Shown here: in pieces, positions 33,743 through 42,532 of the stretch
Layout of the letters: each line of letters begins with the position of its first letter
Numbering within the stretch: the first letter of the stretch is position 1
Source: Amycolatopsis sp.
GTDB taxonomy: Bacteria > Actinomycetota > Actinomycetes > Mycobacteriales > Pseudonocardiaceae
DNA: 50,247 nt
Direction of reading: 5' to 3'
NCBI RefSeq assembly: GCF_025464955.1
Contig: NZ_JAODNM010000006.1
Coordinates: forward strand, 1 to 50,247
Notes under the pieces: generated by a model
The model's input: the letters and a program-made list of their open reading frames with translations, nothing else
Database searches by the model: none
Told to the model about the DNA's origin: nothing
Translations under genes and position numbers: made by a program

Positions 33743-35328
33743 CCGATGCCGGTCAGGGAGCGGACCTCCATCTCGGCCTGTAGTGCCGGGTCGGCCTTGT
33801 CCCGGCCGAAGACGGTGCCGAAGAAGCCGCAGATGAACGAGAACGGGATCGACACCAGGCCCGGGTTCTTCAGTGGGAACCAGTGGAAGTCGACGCTCTT
33901 GAAGATCGCGTCGGGCGCACCGGACACGACCGGGGAGAACAGCACCAGCAGCAGGCAGGCGATGAGGCCGCCGTAGATGCCCCAAAGCGTCCCGCTGGTG
34001 TTGAACCGCTTCCAGAATAGCGAGTACAGCAGGTTCGACAAGTTTGCCGAGGCCGCGACGGCCAGGGCCAGCCCGACGAGGAACGCGATGTTCTGCCCGT
34101 TGACCAGGATGCCGCCGGCGATGGCGAGCAGGCCGATCAGCACCGCGGTGATCCGCGCGACCCGGACCTCCTTGACCGGGTCGGCCCGGCCGTGCTTGAA
34201 GATGTTGGCGTAGACGTCGTGGGCGAACGAGGCCGAAGCGGTGATGGTCAGCCCGGCGATCACCGCGAGGATGGTCGCGAACGCGACGGCAGCGACGATG
34301 CCCAGCAGCAGCGTGCCGCCGATGTGCAGCGCGAGCAGCGGCGCGGCGGAGTTCTCGGCGCCGGGCGCGGACAGGATCTCGGACGGCCCGACGATCGCCG
34401 CCGCGCCGAAGCCGATGACCAGCGTGCACAGGTAGAAAATGAACATGGTGACGATCGCCCACACCACCGAGCGGCGGGCCTCGGTCGAGTTCGGCACGGT
34501 GTAGAAGCGCATGAGCACGTGGGGCAGTGACGCGATCCCGAGCACCAGCGCGAGCGAGAGCGACACGAAGTCCAGCTTGGTGGTGCCGTTGGCGCCGTAC
34601 TGGCCGCCCGGTTCCAGGAGCCGCTGGCCGAGCGGGCTGCGCTGGGCTGCCGCCGACAGGATGTTGGAGAAGCTGAAGCCGAACTTCCCGAACAGGAAGA
34701 CGGTGATCAGGGTGGCGCAGAGCAGCAGGATGCCCGCCTTGATGATCTGCACCCAGGTCGTGCCCTTCATCCCGCCGACCAGCACGTAGAGCACCATCAC
34801 GATGCCGACCACGGCGATGACCAGCGACTGGGCGAGCTTGCCGTGGACGTTGAGCAGCAGAGCGACCAGGCCGCCGGCGCCGGCCATCTGGGCGAGCATG
34901 TAGAAGAAGGTGATGACCAGCGTCGAAGTAGCTGCGGCGGCCCGGACCGGGGGCTGCCTCATCCGGAAGCTGAGCACGTCACCCATGGTGAACCGGCCGG
35001 TGTTGCGCAGGAGCTCCGCGAGGAGCAGCAGGTCGACGAGCCACGCGACGAGGAAGCCGATCGAGTAGAGGAACCCGTCATAGCCGTGGATGGCGATGGC
35101 GCCGGCGATGCCGAGGAACGACGCCGCCGAGAGGAAGTCACCCGAAAGTGCGATGCCGTTCTGACGCCCGGTGAACGCGCTGCCCGCGGCGTAGTAGTCG
35201 GCGGTCGTCGAATTGCGGGTGCTCGCCTTGTAGACGACGAACAGGGTGATGACGACGAACACCCCGAACACGGCAATGTTCACGGTCGGGTTACTCGCCG
35301 GGGTGGTGGCTGCGAGGGTGGTGGTCAT
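33736..35328 (-). CDS. actP: sodium:solute symporter, acetate permease ActP-like
   Basis: A 530-residue SSS-family transporter with about 13 membrane helices, expected to take up acetate or other short monocarboxylates with a cation. Landmarks are TADYYAAGSAFTGRQNGIAL and SGDFLSAASFLGIAGAIA, LVGGMKGTTWVQIIKAGIL, LPHVLMRFYTVPNSTEARRS in pieces and ASASFAHDVYANIF. The ATG at 35328 overlaps the stop of the DUF485 gene (ATGA). DUF485 proteins regularly accompany ActP-type transporters (yjcH-actP in E. coli), which strengthens the call. The stop codon lies in a family A palindrome. Confidence 0.93.
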   Translation of the reverse strand: MTTTLAATTPASNPTVNIAVFGVFVVITLFVVYKASTRNSTTADYYAAGSAFTGRQNGIALSGDFLSAASFLGIAGAIAIHGYDGFLYSIGFLVAWLVDLLLLAELLRNTGRFTMGDVLSFRMRQPPVRAAAATSTLVITFFYMLAQMAGAGGLVALLLNVHGKLAQSLVIAVVGIVMVLYVLVGGMKGTTWVQIIKAGILLLCATLITVFLFGKFGFSFSNILSAAAQRSPLGQRLLEPGGQYGANGTTKLDFVSLSLALVLGIASLPHVLMRFYTVPNSTEARRSVVWAIVTMFIFYLCTLVIGFGAAAIVGPSEILSAPGAENSAAPLLALHIGGTLLLGIVAAVAFATILAVIAGLTITASASFAHDVYANIFKHGRADPVKEVRVARITAVLIGLLAIAGGILVNGQNIAFLVGLALAVAASANLSNLLYSLFWKRFNTSGTLWGIYGGLIACLLLVLFSPVVSGAPDAIFKSVDFHWFPLKNPGLVSIPFSFICGFFGTVFGRDKADPALQAEMEVRSLTGIGS

Positions 35329-35873
35329 CGGATGATTACTCCTGCTTGCTCCCGGATCTCGGCGACCTGGGGATCCACGTGCTTTTTCGCGAACTTGAGG
35401 TACGCGATCGTGATGAGGATGGTGCTGGCGAACTGGCCGAGGCCGAACAGCATCGCCACGTTGACCTCGCCGAACACCCGCCGGCTCATGAAGTCGTGCG
35501 CGTAGGCCGCCAGCAGCACGTACGTCAGGTACCAGGCGAAGAACAGCAGGCTCATCGGGAAGATGAACCGCCGCAGCCGGCCGCGCAGGTCGACGAACGC
35601 GGCGCTGCGCTGGATGCCGGCGTAGTCGGGGCCGTCGGGGACCGGCGGCAGGGACGGCAGGTGCGGTACTTGCTCCCGGGCGAACATCGCCGGCATCTGG
35701 CCGGTCTCCTCGAGCGCGTTGCGAGGGGAGGGGCCGCCGGGCCGCGGGTTGCCGGGGCGGATGCGCGCGGGCAGCGGCTTGCGCGGCCCGCCGGCCAGCG
35801 GATCGTCCGGCTTGGGGCCGTTCTTCGGGGTGCCGCCCGGCTGAGGACCGCTGTACTGGGGGATGTCGTACAT
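35325..35873 (-). CDS. DUF485 membrane protein (YjcH-type partner of ActP)
   Basis: A 182-residue protein with a Pro/Gly/Lys-rich cytoplasmic N-terminus (1-85) and a C-terminal DUF485 domain with two membrane helices (FIFPMSLLFFAWYLTYVLLA and ALFGLGQFASTILITIAYL-like). YDIPQYSGP opens the protein. GGAGG lies before the ATG at 35873; a start at 35909 is less good. It overlaps actP by four bases and is the first gene of that operon. The long Pro-rich tail at the N-terminus is typical for the actinobacterial version and absent in E. coli YjcH. Confidence 0.92.
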   Translation of the reverse strand: MYDIPQYSGPQPGGTPKNGPKPDDPLAGGPRKPLPARIRPGNPRPGGPSPRNALEETGQMPAMFAREQVPHLPSLPPVPDGPDYAGIQRSAAFVDLRGRLRRFIFPMSLLFFAWYLTYVLLAAYAHDFMSRRVFGEVNVAMLFGLGQFASTILITIAYLKFAKKHVDPQVAEIREQAGVIIR

Positions 35874-36987
35874 GGATGCCTCCGGGGACTTCGGCCCATG
35901 GCTGGGCACGGCGTCCGTGCTTCGCGGATCGTTCCGCGCCCTCGCGGGCCTTCAAGGCGGCCATAGTAACCAGCGGCCGGAACGCCCGGAAAAGCGGTGG
36001 ACCCGGTTTTACCTGGTATTTGCTTTCCCCGGTTAACGGCCGTTGTCTCCCCGATCACGGGCAGATCACTCGGACGATAATAACGACGGTGACGCAGTGC
36101 GGTTACGGTGCCAGCGAATGGGGGATCCGACGCCGTTGGACAGGGTAGGTCCGTCGTTCTTGGACGCAATTGCTACGGTTGGTAGTCGGCGCGGTGAGCG
36201 AGGCGGCCAGTGGCACCTCAGGCCGGGCCACTTCACCCGCCCGGGTGGTGAAGAACGGCTGCCGAGGATCTCGATCCGGTCAGGAATCGCCATGTCGGGG
36301 CCGACTATTACGCGATCCGGGCGATGCCACAACATCGTGCACACATTTGGGGTTGACCCCCCGTTGGGGGCACGCTCAGTAGACCTTTCGGGGGGTTCGA
36401 CTACTCTCCGTGGGCTAAATGGGTGACACGGTGGTCCGCGAATACTCAGCGTGCTGTAACCGAAATTCCCCGTCCGTCGGCGATCTTCCGAATAGTGCTT
36501 GCAAAAATCTGGCCAAATTGGCATTTCCGCTGGTCAGCCCCGGTGAACTGAAGACAATTGACGGCGTGGGGATTGGTGTACGATTCTTTCGCCAAGCTGA
36601 CCGCAGTGATCGATGGGCACCGAGCTGGACAGGTACGAGAGTGATCTTCGAGACCGTGCACTTCGCATCATGCGAGGTAGGCAGACCGGCAGAGACCGGC
36701 ACTGCCGCGCACAGCCGTCTGGCGAAGAGCGCGTGTCACCCGGCCGTGTCCACCGGGATCGATCACCCGCGGTCCGGCGACGGACCTGAGCACCCTCCCG
36801 GGGCACCCCCCGGGCGAACAACGACCAGACGCCGGACGCGGATCGGCAGGGATGGAACGGATGTGGCGCGAGCACAGCACCCGGGGCGACCGGCGGACCG
36901 CCGGCCGGCGCACCGGGGCGCAGGCCGCGGCCACCGCGCCGTGAACCGCCGACCCGGATCGAATCCGCCGGACAGGGAGTCACCTTC
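35874..36987. other. 1.1-kb gene-free, locally AT-richer regulatory region
   Basis: No reading frame here has convincing codon usage. It must hold the divergent promoters of the DUF485-actP operon and the conservon. A -35/-10-like pair TTGACG (36558) and TACGAT (36579) with a 15-base spacer lies about 400 bases before the conservon. CCCCC-GTT-GGGGG near 36358-36370 can form a hairpin. GGGAG before 36988 is the cvnA ribosome binding site. Otherwise nothing is recognised. Confidence 0.5.
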
Positions 36988-39900
36988 GTGACGGTTGCAG
37001 GAGAAGGCCAAGTGCCTGTTGGGAAGCTGCTCGGCCGACCACAGAAACGACGGCGATGGGGCGGCTGGAGCGCGGTGGTGCGCTGGCGTGACTGGAGCCT
37101 TCCGGTCAAGCTGTCCGCCGTCACGCTGATCCCGATCATCATCGCCCTGGTACTGGGCGTGACGACGATCGCGGGTCAGGTCGGCAAGTCCGACGGCTAC
37201 CAGCGCGTCGACCGCCTCGTCACACTCAGCTCGGACGTCCGCACGCTGCTCGCGGACCTGCAGCGGGAGCGCACCCAGGCCGCCGCGGTGCTCACCGCGG
37301 GCACCGTCGGCGGTACCCCCGCGCTGACGTCCGCGCGCACCGACGTCGACCGCGCTGTCGCCCCCTTCGCCGATGCCAGCCAGCGTGCCGTCGCGCTGGA
37401 CAGCGCCATCGCCGCACCCGTCAGAGATACGTCCACCGCGCTCGCCAAGCTCGCCGGTCTCCGGCAGCAGGCCGCCGCCGGCCAGCTCGACCCGGTGCAG
37501 GCGATCACCGGCTACACCGAAATCACCACCGCGCTGCTGAACCTCGACACCTCGCTCGCGGCCGGGGTCACTGACGACACGATCGGTGGCGCGCCGGGCG
37601 CGCTGCACGATCTGCAGGTCGCCGGCGAGCAGGTGTCGTTGTCGCAGGCGCTGATCGACTACGGGATCGGGCGCGGCAACCTCGCGCCGACCGAGCTGGT
37701 GCTGGCCAGGGCCGCGCAGGTACGCCTGGGCGACCGGCTCGACGACTTCCGCGCCGCCGCCACCGCGCAGCAGCGCGCGGACTTCGCCGCCACTGTGCCC
37801 GGCGCGCGGTTCGACGCCAGGGATGCGCTGGCCAACGGCGTCCTGCAGGCTTCGGACACCCCGACCCAACAGTCCCTGCGGCAGTTGTCCGGCCAGCAGT
37901 GGGACGACGCGTCCACCGCCGTGCTGACCGGGATCGACCAGGTCGCCGGCCGGGTGGGGCAGCAGATCCAGGCAACGTCGGCACGACTGGTGGACAGCTC
38001 CAGCAGCGGGGCCGGCGTGCTCGCGGTGCTGCTGTTCGGCGCACTGGTGCTGGCCGCCGCGGTCGTCTTCCTGATCACCCGCCAGCTGCTGCGTTCATTG
38101 CGGATCCTTCGGGCCAGCGCGCTCGACGTCGCGGAGCAGCAGCTGCCCGCCGCCGTCCGCAACATCCAGGAGGGCCGCACACAGGGCACCGACGTCCGGC
38201 CGGTGCCGATCACGGTCAACGACGAGATCGGCGAGGTCGCTCGGGCCTTCGACGCTGTCCACCACCAGGCGCTGCGGCTCGCGACCGAGCAGGCCGCGAT
38301 GCGCACCGGCTACGGCAGCGTGTTCGTCAACCTGTCCCGCCGCAGCCAGAGCCTCGTGCAGCGTCAGCTGCAGCTGATCGAGCGGCTCGAACGCGACGAA
38401 GAGGACGCCGACCAGCTCGCCACCCTCTTCCAGCTCGACCACCTCGCCACCCGCATGCGCCGGAACAACGAGAACCTGATGGTCCTGTCGGGCTCGGAGC
38501 CCAGCAGGCGGTCGGGCCAGCCGGTCAGCACCACCGACGTGCTGCGCGCCGCGGTGTCGGAGATCGAGCAGTACCAGCGGGTCGTCGTCCAGCCGCCGCC
38601 CGTCGCCCGGATCGTCGGCTACGCCGCCAGTGACCTGATGCGGCTGCTTGCCGAGCTGCTCGACAACGCGACAGCGTTCTCCGCCCCGGAGACGCACGTG
38701 ACCATGGCGACTCGGCTCGCCGACGACGGCTCGTTGTCGGTGGACATCCTCGACAAGGGCATCGGCATGAACGAAGCCGAAGTCGCCGAGGCCAACACAC
38801 GGCTCACCGAGGCAGGCTCGGTCGACCTGGCCACCTCACGGCGGATGGGCCTGTTCGTGGTCGGCAGGCTCGCCAGCCGGCACCGCGTCGGCGTCTCGCT
38901 CTTCGGCGGCCGCGACATCGTCGGTGTCCGTGCCACGGTCACCGTGCCTGCCGAGCTGGTCATGGCACCGCCGGCGCCGGAGGCGGCCAAGCCGCACCAG
39001 CGGCCGCCGGTGGCCGGTGGCATCGGCACCCCGGGCGCGCTGCCCCGGCGGCAGCGGACGGTCAACGGGGCGACCAGGCCCGGTATCGCCGTCCCGCCGC
39101 AGGGCGACCGACGCTCGTCGGGTGACCCGACCGTGGTCAACGGGCACGCGCCTGTCGTCCGCCCGCCGTCGGACCTCGAGGTCTCCGGGACGGCCCTGTT
39201 CAGCCCGATCAAGTCGGACGACCCGGCCGCTCCGCCGTCGTGGCCGGGCCTGACGGCGTCGCCGCTCGTCCCGCAGCAGCTGCCCACGCGGCCGACTGCG
39301 CCGGTGGAGCCCCCGAAACCCCCGACGTCCCCGAAGGCTCCGGAGGCTCCGGAGGCACTGAAGCCGCCGACAACTCCGCCTGTCGTGGACGACGGCGATC
39401 TCCCGCGCGGCAAGGCGCTGTTCACCGCGAACGGCACCGCGTTGACCGAGTGGTGGAACCAGGCCGCGGGCTCGCTGCCCCAGCGGGCGACTCCGCCCGT
39501 GGTGCCGCCGCCGACGGAGGCGGAGACGACTTCGGAGACCACGCCGATCTTCGACGAGATGCTGTCGGCGTGGTTCCGCAGCAGCGCGCCGGTGCCGGCG
39601 AAGCCTGCTGTCGCAGAAGAGAAGGCGGACGGGAAGGCGCCGGAAGAAGCGGCTGCCGAAGCGTCGGCAGAGGGTGAGACGAAGGCGCTCACCGGCTGGG
39701 ACTTCGCCAGCGACGAGAACTGGCGGACCGTCCAGGCGGTCACCCAGGCGCAGCCGCCGTCGACGCTCACTCAAGCGGGGCTGCCGATCCGGCGTCGCGG
39801 CGAGCAGCTGATGCCGGGCAGTGCCGCTCCCGCCGAGCCGGCGACACCGGTCGGCGAGAGCCCGGCTGTCGCCGAATGGCCGACCCGCGATCCCTCCGAG

Positions 39901-40650
39901 ATGCGCGGCAGGCTCAGCAGCTTCCAGCAGGGCGTCAGCCGCGGCCGCAAGGCAACCAAGGAGCAGGCCGAAGCAACCGAAGCCACCGAAGCCACAGTCA
40001 CCGAGAAGCCCGCGGGCAAGGTGTCGGAAAAGGCCTCGGAAAAGACTGCGGACAAGCCCGCGGAATCGGCTGCAAAGGTGGCGGACAAGGCTTCGGAAGG
40101 GCCGGTCGACAAGGCGTCGGACGAGGTCACCGGAGTTACCGGCGACATCGGTGTCGAGGCGGCGAGCGAAGCCGCCGAGGCGCCGAAAGCTGCCGAGACC
40201 CAGCCCGAAAAAGCCCCGGAAGCAGCCCCTGAAGCCACTGCTGCCGCCCTGGAACCGAGCCCGGTTCTGCCGCAGCGGGTGACCAAGACGGACTCGCCGG
40301 TACCATCAGCGCCTGCGCCGGTCCAGGAGCCGGTTTCGATCCCCGCATCCGAATTGGGTGCGACGGCAGAATGGGTGTTCGGATCCGATGAAAGCTGGCG
40401 GACCGTGCAGGCGGCGTCTCAGCCCGCACCGTCGACATACACGCCCGCCGGGTTGCCCCGGCGCCGCCGAGGAGAGCAGCTGCTCCCCGGCAGTGCGGCA
40501 CCGCCGGTGGCGCCGCCAGGTCCCCGCCCGGAGCGCGACGCTCATGACGTGCGTGGAAGGTTGAGTAGTTTCCAGCAGGGAATTCAGCGCGGACGGCACC
40601 GGACAGCTCAATCGACCGAAGGCAACCAAGAAACCCTGGAGGGTGAATGA
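36988..40650 (+). CDS. cvnA: conservon sensor histidine kinase-like protein (CvnA), with duplicated C-terminal module
   Basis: A 1220-residue membrane protein and the sensor of a conservon. TM1 (about 43-64, LSAVTLIPIIIALVLGV) and TM2 (about 344-366, LLFGALVLAAAVVFLI) flank an Ala-rich extracellular domain of the nitrate/nitrite-sensing type. A HAMP-like segment and HATPase domain follow, with the N box LLAELLDNATAFS (about 551-563) and DKGIGM. A His for autophosphorylation is not obvious. From about 660 onward the chain is disordered, Pro/Ala/Glu-rich, and holds two copies of one module (904-988, 1129-1204), each beginning W-x-F-x-SDE-x-WRTVQ and ending RLSSFQQG. GTG 36988 has GGGAG upstream. 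The next gene overlaps the stop by ATGA. It probably signals to the GTPase through the roadblock protein. Confidence 0.92.
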   Translation: MTVAGEGQVPVGKLLGRPQKRRRWGGWSAVVRWRDWSLPVKLSAVTLIPIIIALVLGVTTIAGQVGKSDGYQRVDRLVTLSSDVRTLLADLQRERTQAAAVLTAGTVGGTPALTSARTDVDRAVAPFADASQRAVALDSAIAAPVRDTSTALAKLAGLRQQAAAGQLDPVQAITGYTEITTALLNLDTSLAAGVTDDTIGGAPGALHDLQVAGEQVSLSQALIDYGIGRGNLAPTELVLARAAQVRLGDRLDDFRAAATAQQRADFAATVPGARFDARDALANGVLQASDTPTQQSLRQLSGQQWDDASTAVLTGIDQVAGRVGQQIQATSARLVDSSSSGAGVLAVLLFGALVLAAAVVFLITRQLLRSLRILRASALDVAEQQLPAAVRNIQEGRTQGTDVRPVPITVNDEIGEVARAFDAVHHQALRLATEQAAMRTGYGSVFVNLSRRSQSLVQRQLQLIERLERDEEDADQLATLFQLDHLATRMRRNNENLMVLSGSEPSRRSGQPVSTTDVLRAAVSEIEQYQRVVVQPPPVARIVGYAASDLMRLLAELLDNATAFSAPETHVTMATRLADDGSLSVDILDKGIGMNEAEVAEANTRLTEAGSVDLATSRRMGLFVVGRLASRHRVGVSLFGGRDIVGVRATVTVPAELVMAPPAPEAAKPHQRPPVAGGIGTPGALPRRQRTVNGATRPGIAVPPQGDRRSSGDPTVVNGHAPVVRPPSDLEVSGTALFSPIKSDDPAAPPSWPGLTASPLVPQQLPTRPTAPVEPPKPPTSPKAPEAPEALKPPTTPPVVDDGDLPRGKALFTANGTALTEWWNQAAGSLPQRATPPVVPPPTEAETTSETTPIFDEMLSAWFRSSAPVPAKPAVAEEKADGKAPEEAAAEASAEGETKALTGWDFASDENWRTVQAVTQAQPPSTLTQAGLPIRRRGEQLMPGSAAPAEPATPVGESPAVAEWPTRDPSEMRGRLSSFQQGVSRGRKATKEQAEATEATEATVTEKPAGKVSEKASEKTADKPAESAAKVADKASEGPVDKASDEVTGVTGDIGVEAASEAAEAPKAAETQPEKAPEAAPEATAAALEPSPVLPQRVTKTDSPVPSAPAPVQEPVSIPASELGATAEWVFGSDESWRTVQAASQPAPSTYTPAGLPRRRRGEQLLPGSAAPPVAPPGPRPERDAHDVRGRLSSFQQGIQRGRHRTAQSTEGNQETLEGE
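39697..40599 (+). repeat. intragenic duplication in cvnA (39697-39951 and 40372-40599)
   Basis: Both copies encode SDE-x-WRTVQA, then a Pro/Ser/Thr stretch, a GLP-x-RRRGEQL-x-PGSAAP block, and RGRLSSFQQG or its variant. They are separated by about 420 bases of Lys/Ala/Glu repeats. The second copy ends the protein. Confidence 0.85.
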
Positions 40651-41099
40651 CCTCGCCGAATGGTGCACAGCCCCAGCAGAATCAGTTCGGGTGGCTGGTC
40701 AACGACTTCGCCGAGCGGGTGCCGGGGGTGGCGCACGCCGTGGTCGTGTCGGCGGACGGGTTGTTGCTGACCTGCTCGAACCGGCTGCCGCTCGACCGCG
40801 CCGACCAGCTCGCCGCGGTCGCGTCCGGAATCGTCAGTTTGACCCAGGGAGCGGCACGGTGTTTCGAAGCGGGGGCCGTCAACGAGACGGTCGTGGAGAT
40901 GGAACTCGGCATCATGGTGCTGATGTCGATCAGCGACGGTTCGTGCCTGGCCATCCTCGCCGCCCCGAACTGCGACATCGGCCAGGTCGCCTACGAGATG
41001 ACCATGCTCGTCGACCGGGTCGGCCAGATCCTCACGCCCGAGCTGCGTGCGCAGCTTCAGGGTGCGGGTGGGTCGCTGATCGGTGAACCGGTGGGATGA
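40647..41099 (+). CDS. cvnB: roadblock/LC7 domain protein (CvnB)
   Basis: A 150-residue soluble roadblock/LC7-fold protein. It starts NQFGWLVNDFAERVPGVAHA, followed by VVVSADGLLLTCS, LAAVASGIVSLTQGAARCF and MSISDGSCLAILAAP, the standard pattern of MglB-like regulators. In conservons it is thought to act with the GTPase CvnD. Its ATG overlaps the cvnA stop (ATGA) and cvnC follows 7 bases after its stop. Confidence 0.95.
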   Translation: MTSPNGAQPQQNQFGWLVNDFAERVPGVAHAVVVSADGLLLTCSNRLPLDRADQLAAVASGIVSLTQGAARCFEAGAVNETVVEMELGIMVLMSISDGSCLAILAAPNCDIGQVAYEMTMLVDRVGQILTPELRAQLQGAGGSLIGEPVG

Positions 41100-41106
41100 T
41101 ATCTCG

Positions 41107-41856
41107 ATGAGCACGGGACCCGGGTTCTCCGGTGAGGAGCCGGCAGCAGGTGATCAGCCCCCGCGAGTGGGGGTCGGTTCTGCTGCCCGAGGTGGGGACG
41201 ACGGCACCTTCGCCGATGTCTTCAACGGCTTCGCGCTCGATTCCCGCCGTGGTCGTCGGAAGCGCAAGAAGAACAAGGAGACCACCGAAGGCCAGGCTCG
41301 GGACGGTAACCCGGACGAGCAGGCCGCACTTACGCCCCCGACTGACCAAGGAGACCGCGTGACCTCAGTAGTCTCTCCCCCAGGCCGGACAGACTCGCTC
41401 ATCACGACGCCCGGCGGGCTGTTCGACGCCGGCGTGGCCGATTCCGGTTACCCGGACTACCCGAACTACCGGCAGACTTCGGAGCCGGATCTTCACCCGG
41501 CCGAGGAAACGGCCATCGTGCGGCCCTACGCGCTGACCGGTGGGCGTACCAAATCCAACTACGCACTGGAGTTGGAGACACTTGTCTCCACGAAGGAAAG
41601 CATCGCCGGCGCGCTATCGCCGGCGATAACCGAACAGGTCGAGAGCTTCTCGATCATGGAAGAGTGCCGGACCCCGCGTTCGGTCGCCGAGATCGCGGCG
41701 GCCTTGCGCGTACCGCTGGGTGTGGCACGGGTGCTGATCAGCGACGCCGCGGACGCCGGCCTGGTCACCGTGCACAAGACCATAACCGGCAGTGACGGCG
41801 CCGAGGCGCATCTGGTGTTGATGGAAAGGGTTTTGAGTGGACTCCGTCGGCTTTAA
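41107..41856 (+). CDS. cvnC: DUF742 protein (CvnC), with N-terminal extension
   Basis: A 249-residue protein. The C-terminal half is the DUF742 domain: AIVRPYALTGGRTKSNYALE, ETLVSTK and CRTPRSVAEIAAALRVPLGVAR in pieces, a winged-helix-like fold. The N-terminal extension has DDGTFADVFNGFALDS and a basic RRGRRKRKKNKE segment. Codon usage in this part looks coding, so the ATG at 41107 is chosen; the alternative GTG at 41359, with AAGGAG five bases upstream, would give the 165-residue core form. The gene overlaps cvnD by 20 bases. It is thought to relay the kinase signal. Confidence 0.9.
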   Translation: MSTGPGFSGEEPAAGDQPPRVGVGSAARGGDDGTFADVFNGFALDSRRGRRKRKKNKETTEGQARDGNPDEQAALTPPTDQGDRVTSVVSPPGRTDSLITTPGGLFDAGVADSGYPDYPNYRQTSEPDLHPAEETAIVRPYALTGGRTKSNYALELETLVSTKESIAGALSPAITEQVESFSIMEECRTPRSVAEIAAALRVPLGVARVLISDAADAGLVTVHKTITGSDGAEAHLVLMERVLSGLRRL

Positions 41857-42448
41857 GGCACCGCGGGAGACCGCGCCTCCGACCATGACATCGGCCAAGA
41901 TCGTGGTGGCCGGTGGCTTCGGCGCCGGGAAGACGACCTTCGTCGGATCGGTGTCGGAGATCGTGCCGCTCACCACCGAAGCGGTGATGACGGATGCAAG
42001 TGCCGGTATCGACAACATCGACAACACCCCGAACAAGACCACCACCACGGTGGCGATGGACTTCGGGCGCGTGTCGCTGGACGCGGACCTCATCCTGTAC
42101 CTGTTCGGCACACCGGGCCAGCAACGTTTCTGGTTCATGTGGGACGACCTGGTGCGGGGCGCGATCGGCGCGGTCGTGCTCGCGGACACCCGGCGGCTCG
42201 CCGACTCGTTCGCGCCCGTCGACTTCTTCGAGGACCGCGGCTTGCCGTACATCGTCGGCGTCAACTGCTTCGACGGCATCCTCCAGCACGACATCAACGA
42301 CGTGCGCGAGGCCCTGTCGATCAGTCCGAGCATCCCGATCGTGCGCTGTGACGCGCGGGACCGCGAGTCGACGAAGCAGACGCTGATCACGCTGGTCGAG
42401 TACGCGATGCGGCAGTGGATCGCGCTCCGGGCGGCCAACGCGAAGTAG
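41837..42448 (+). CDS. cvnD: Ras-like GTPase (CvnD)
   Basis: A 203-residue small GTPase of the conservon type. Walker A is GGFGAGKTT (26-34), the Asp of DTPNKTTTTVAMDFG supplies the switch region, YLFGTPGQQRFWFMWDD gives G3 (with TPGQ), and GVNCFDG replaces the usual NKxD. The last two features are standard for actinobacterial CvnD. It starts at GTG 41837 inside the end of cvnC with GGAAAGGG upstream. It should cycle between GDP and GTP under CvnB control. The downstream target is unknown. Confidence 0.94.
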   Translation: MDSVGFKAPRETAPPTMTSAKIVVAGGFGAGKTTFVGSVSEIVPLTTEAVMTDASAGIDNIDNTPNKTTTTVAMDFGRVSLDADLILYLFGTPGQQRFWFMWDDLVRGAIGAVVLADTRRLADSFAPVDFFEDRGLPYIVGVNCFDGILQHDINDVREALSISPSIPIVRCDARDRESTKQTLITLVEYAMRQWIALRAANAK

Positions 42449-42498
42449 GTTCGCGGGCCAGTTGATCTGAGATGCCCGTCACGTGCTGTTACGTGGGC

Positions 42499-42526
42499 TT
42501 GAAATAGTAGGAAGTCCTAGTATTTT
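42499..42526 (+). promoter_or_regulatory. icmF promoter with palindromic operator between its boxes
   Basis: TTGAAA (42499-42504) and TATTTT (42521-42526) are 16 bases apart. An interrupted palindrome with core TAGGA-N2-TCCTA and outer AATA/TATT arms (42503-42524, 18 of 22 positions symmetrical) covers the spacer. The transcript would start just before or at the ATG (42533). Confidence 0.6.
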
Positions 42527-42532
42527 AGGTGG

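Noticed and set aside
36419..36991. 190-codon plus-strand ORF upstream of cvnA
   Set aside because: Composition is typical of a frame-shadow (Arg/Pro/Gly/Thr-rich with no domain), it runs through the likely promoter and the cvnA ribosome binding site, and no start with a good ribosome binding site is seen.
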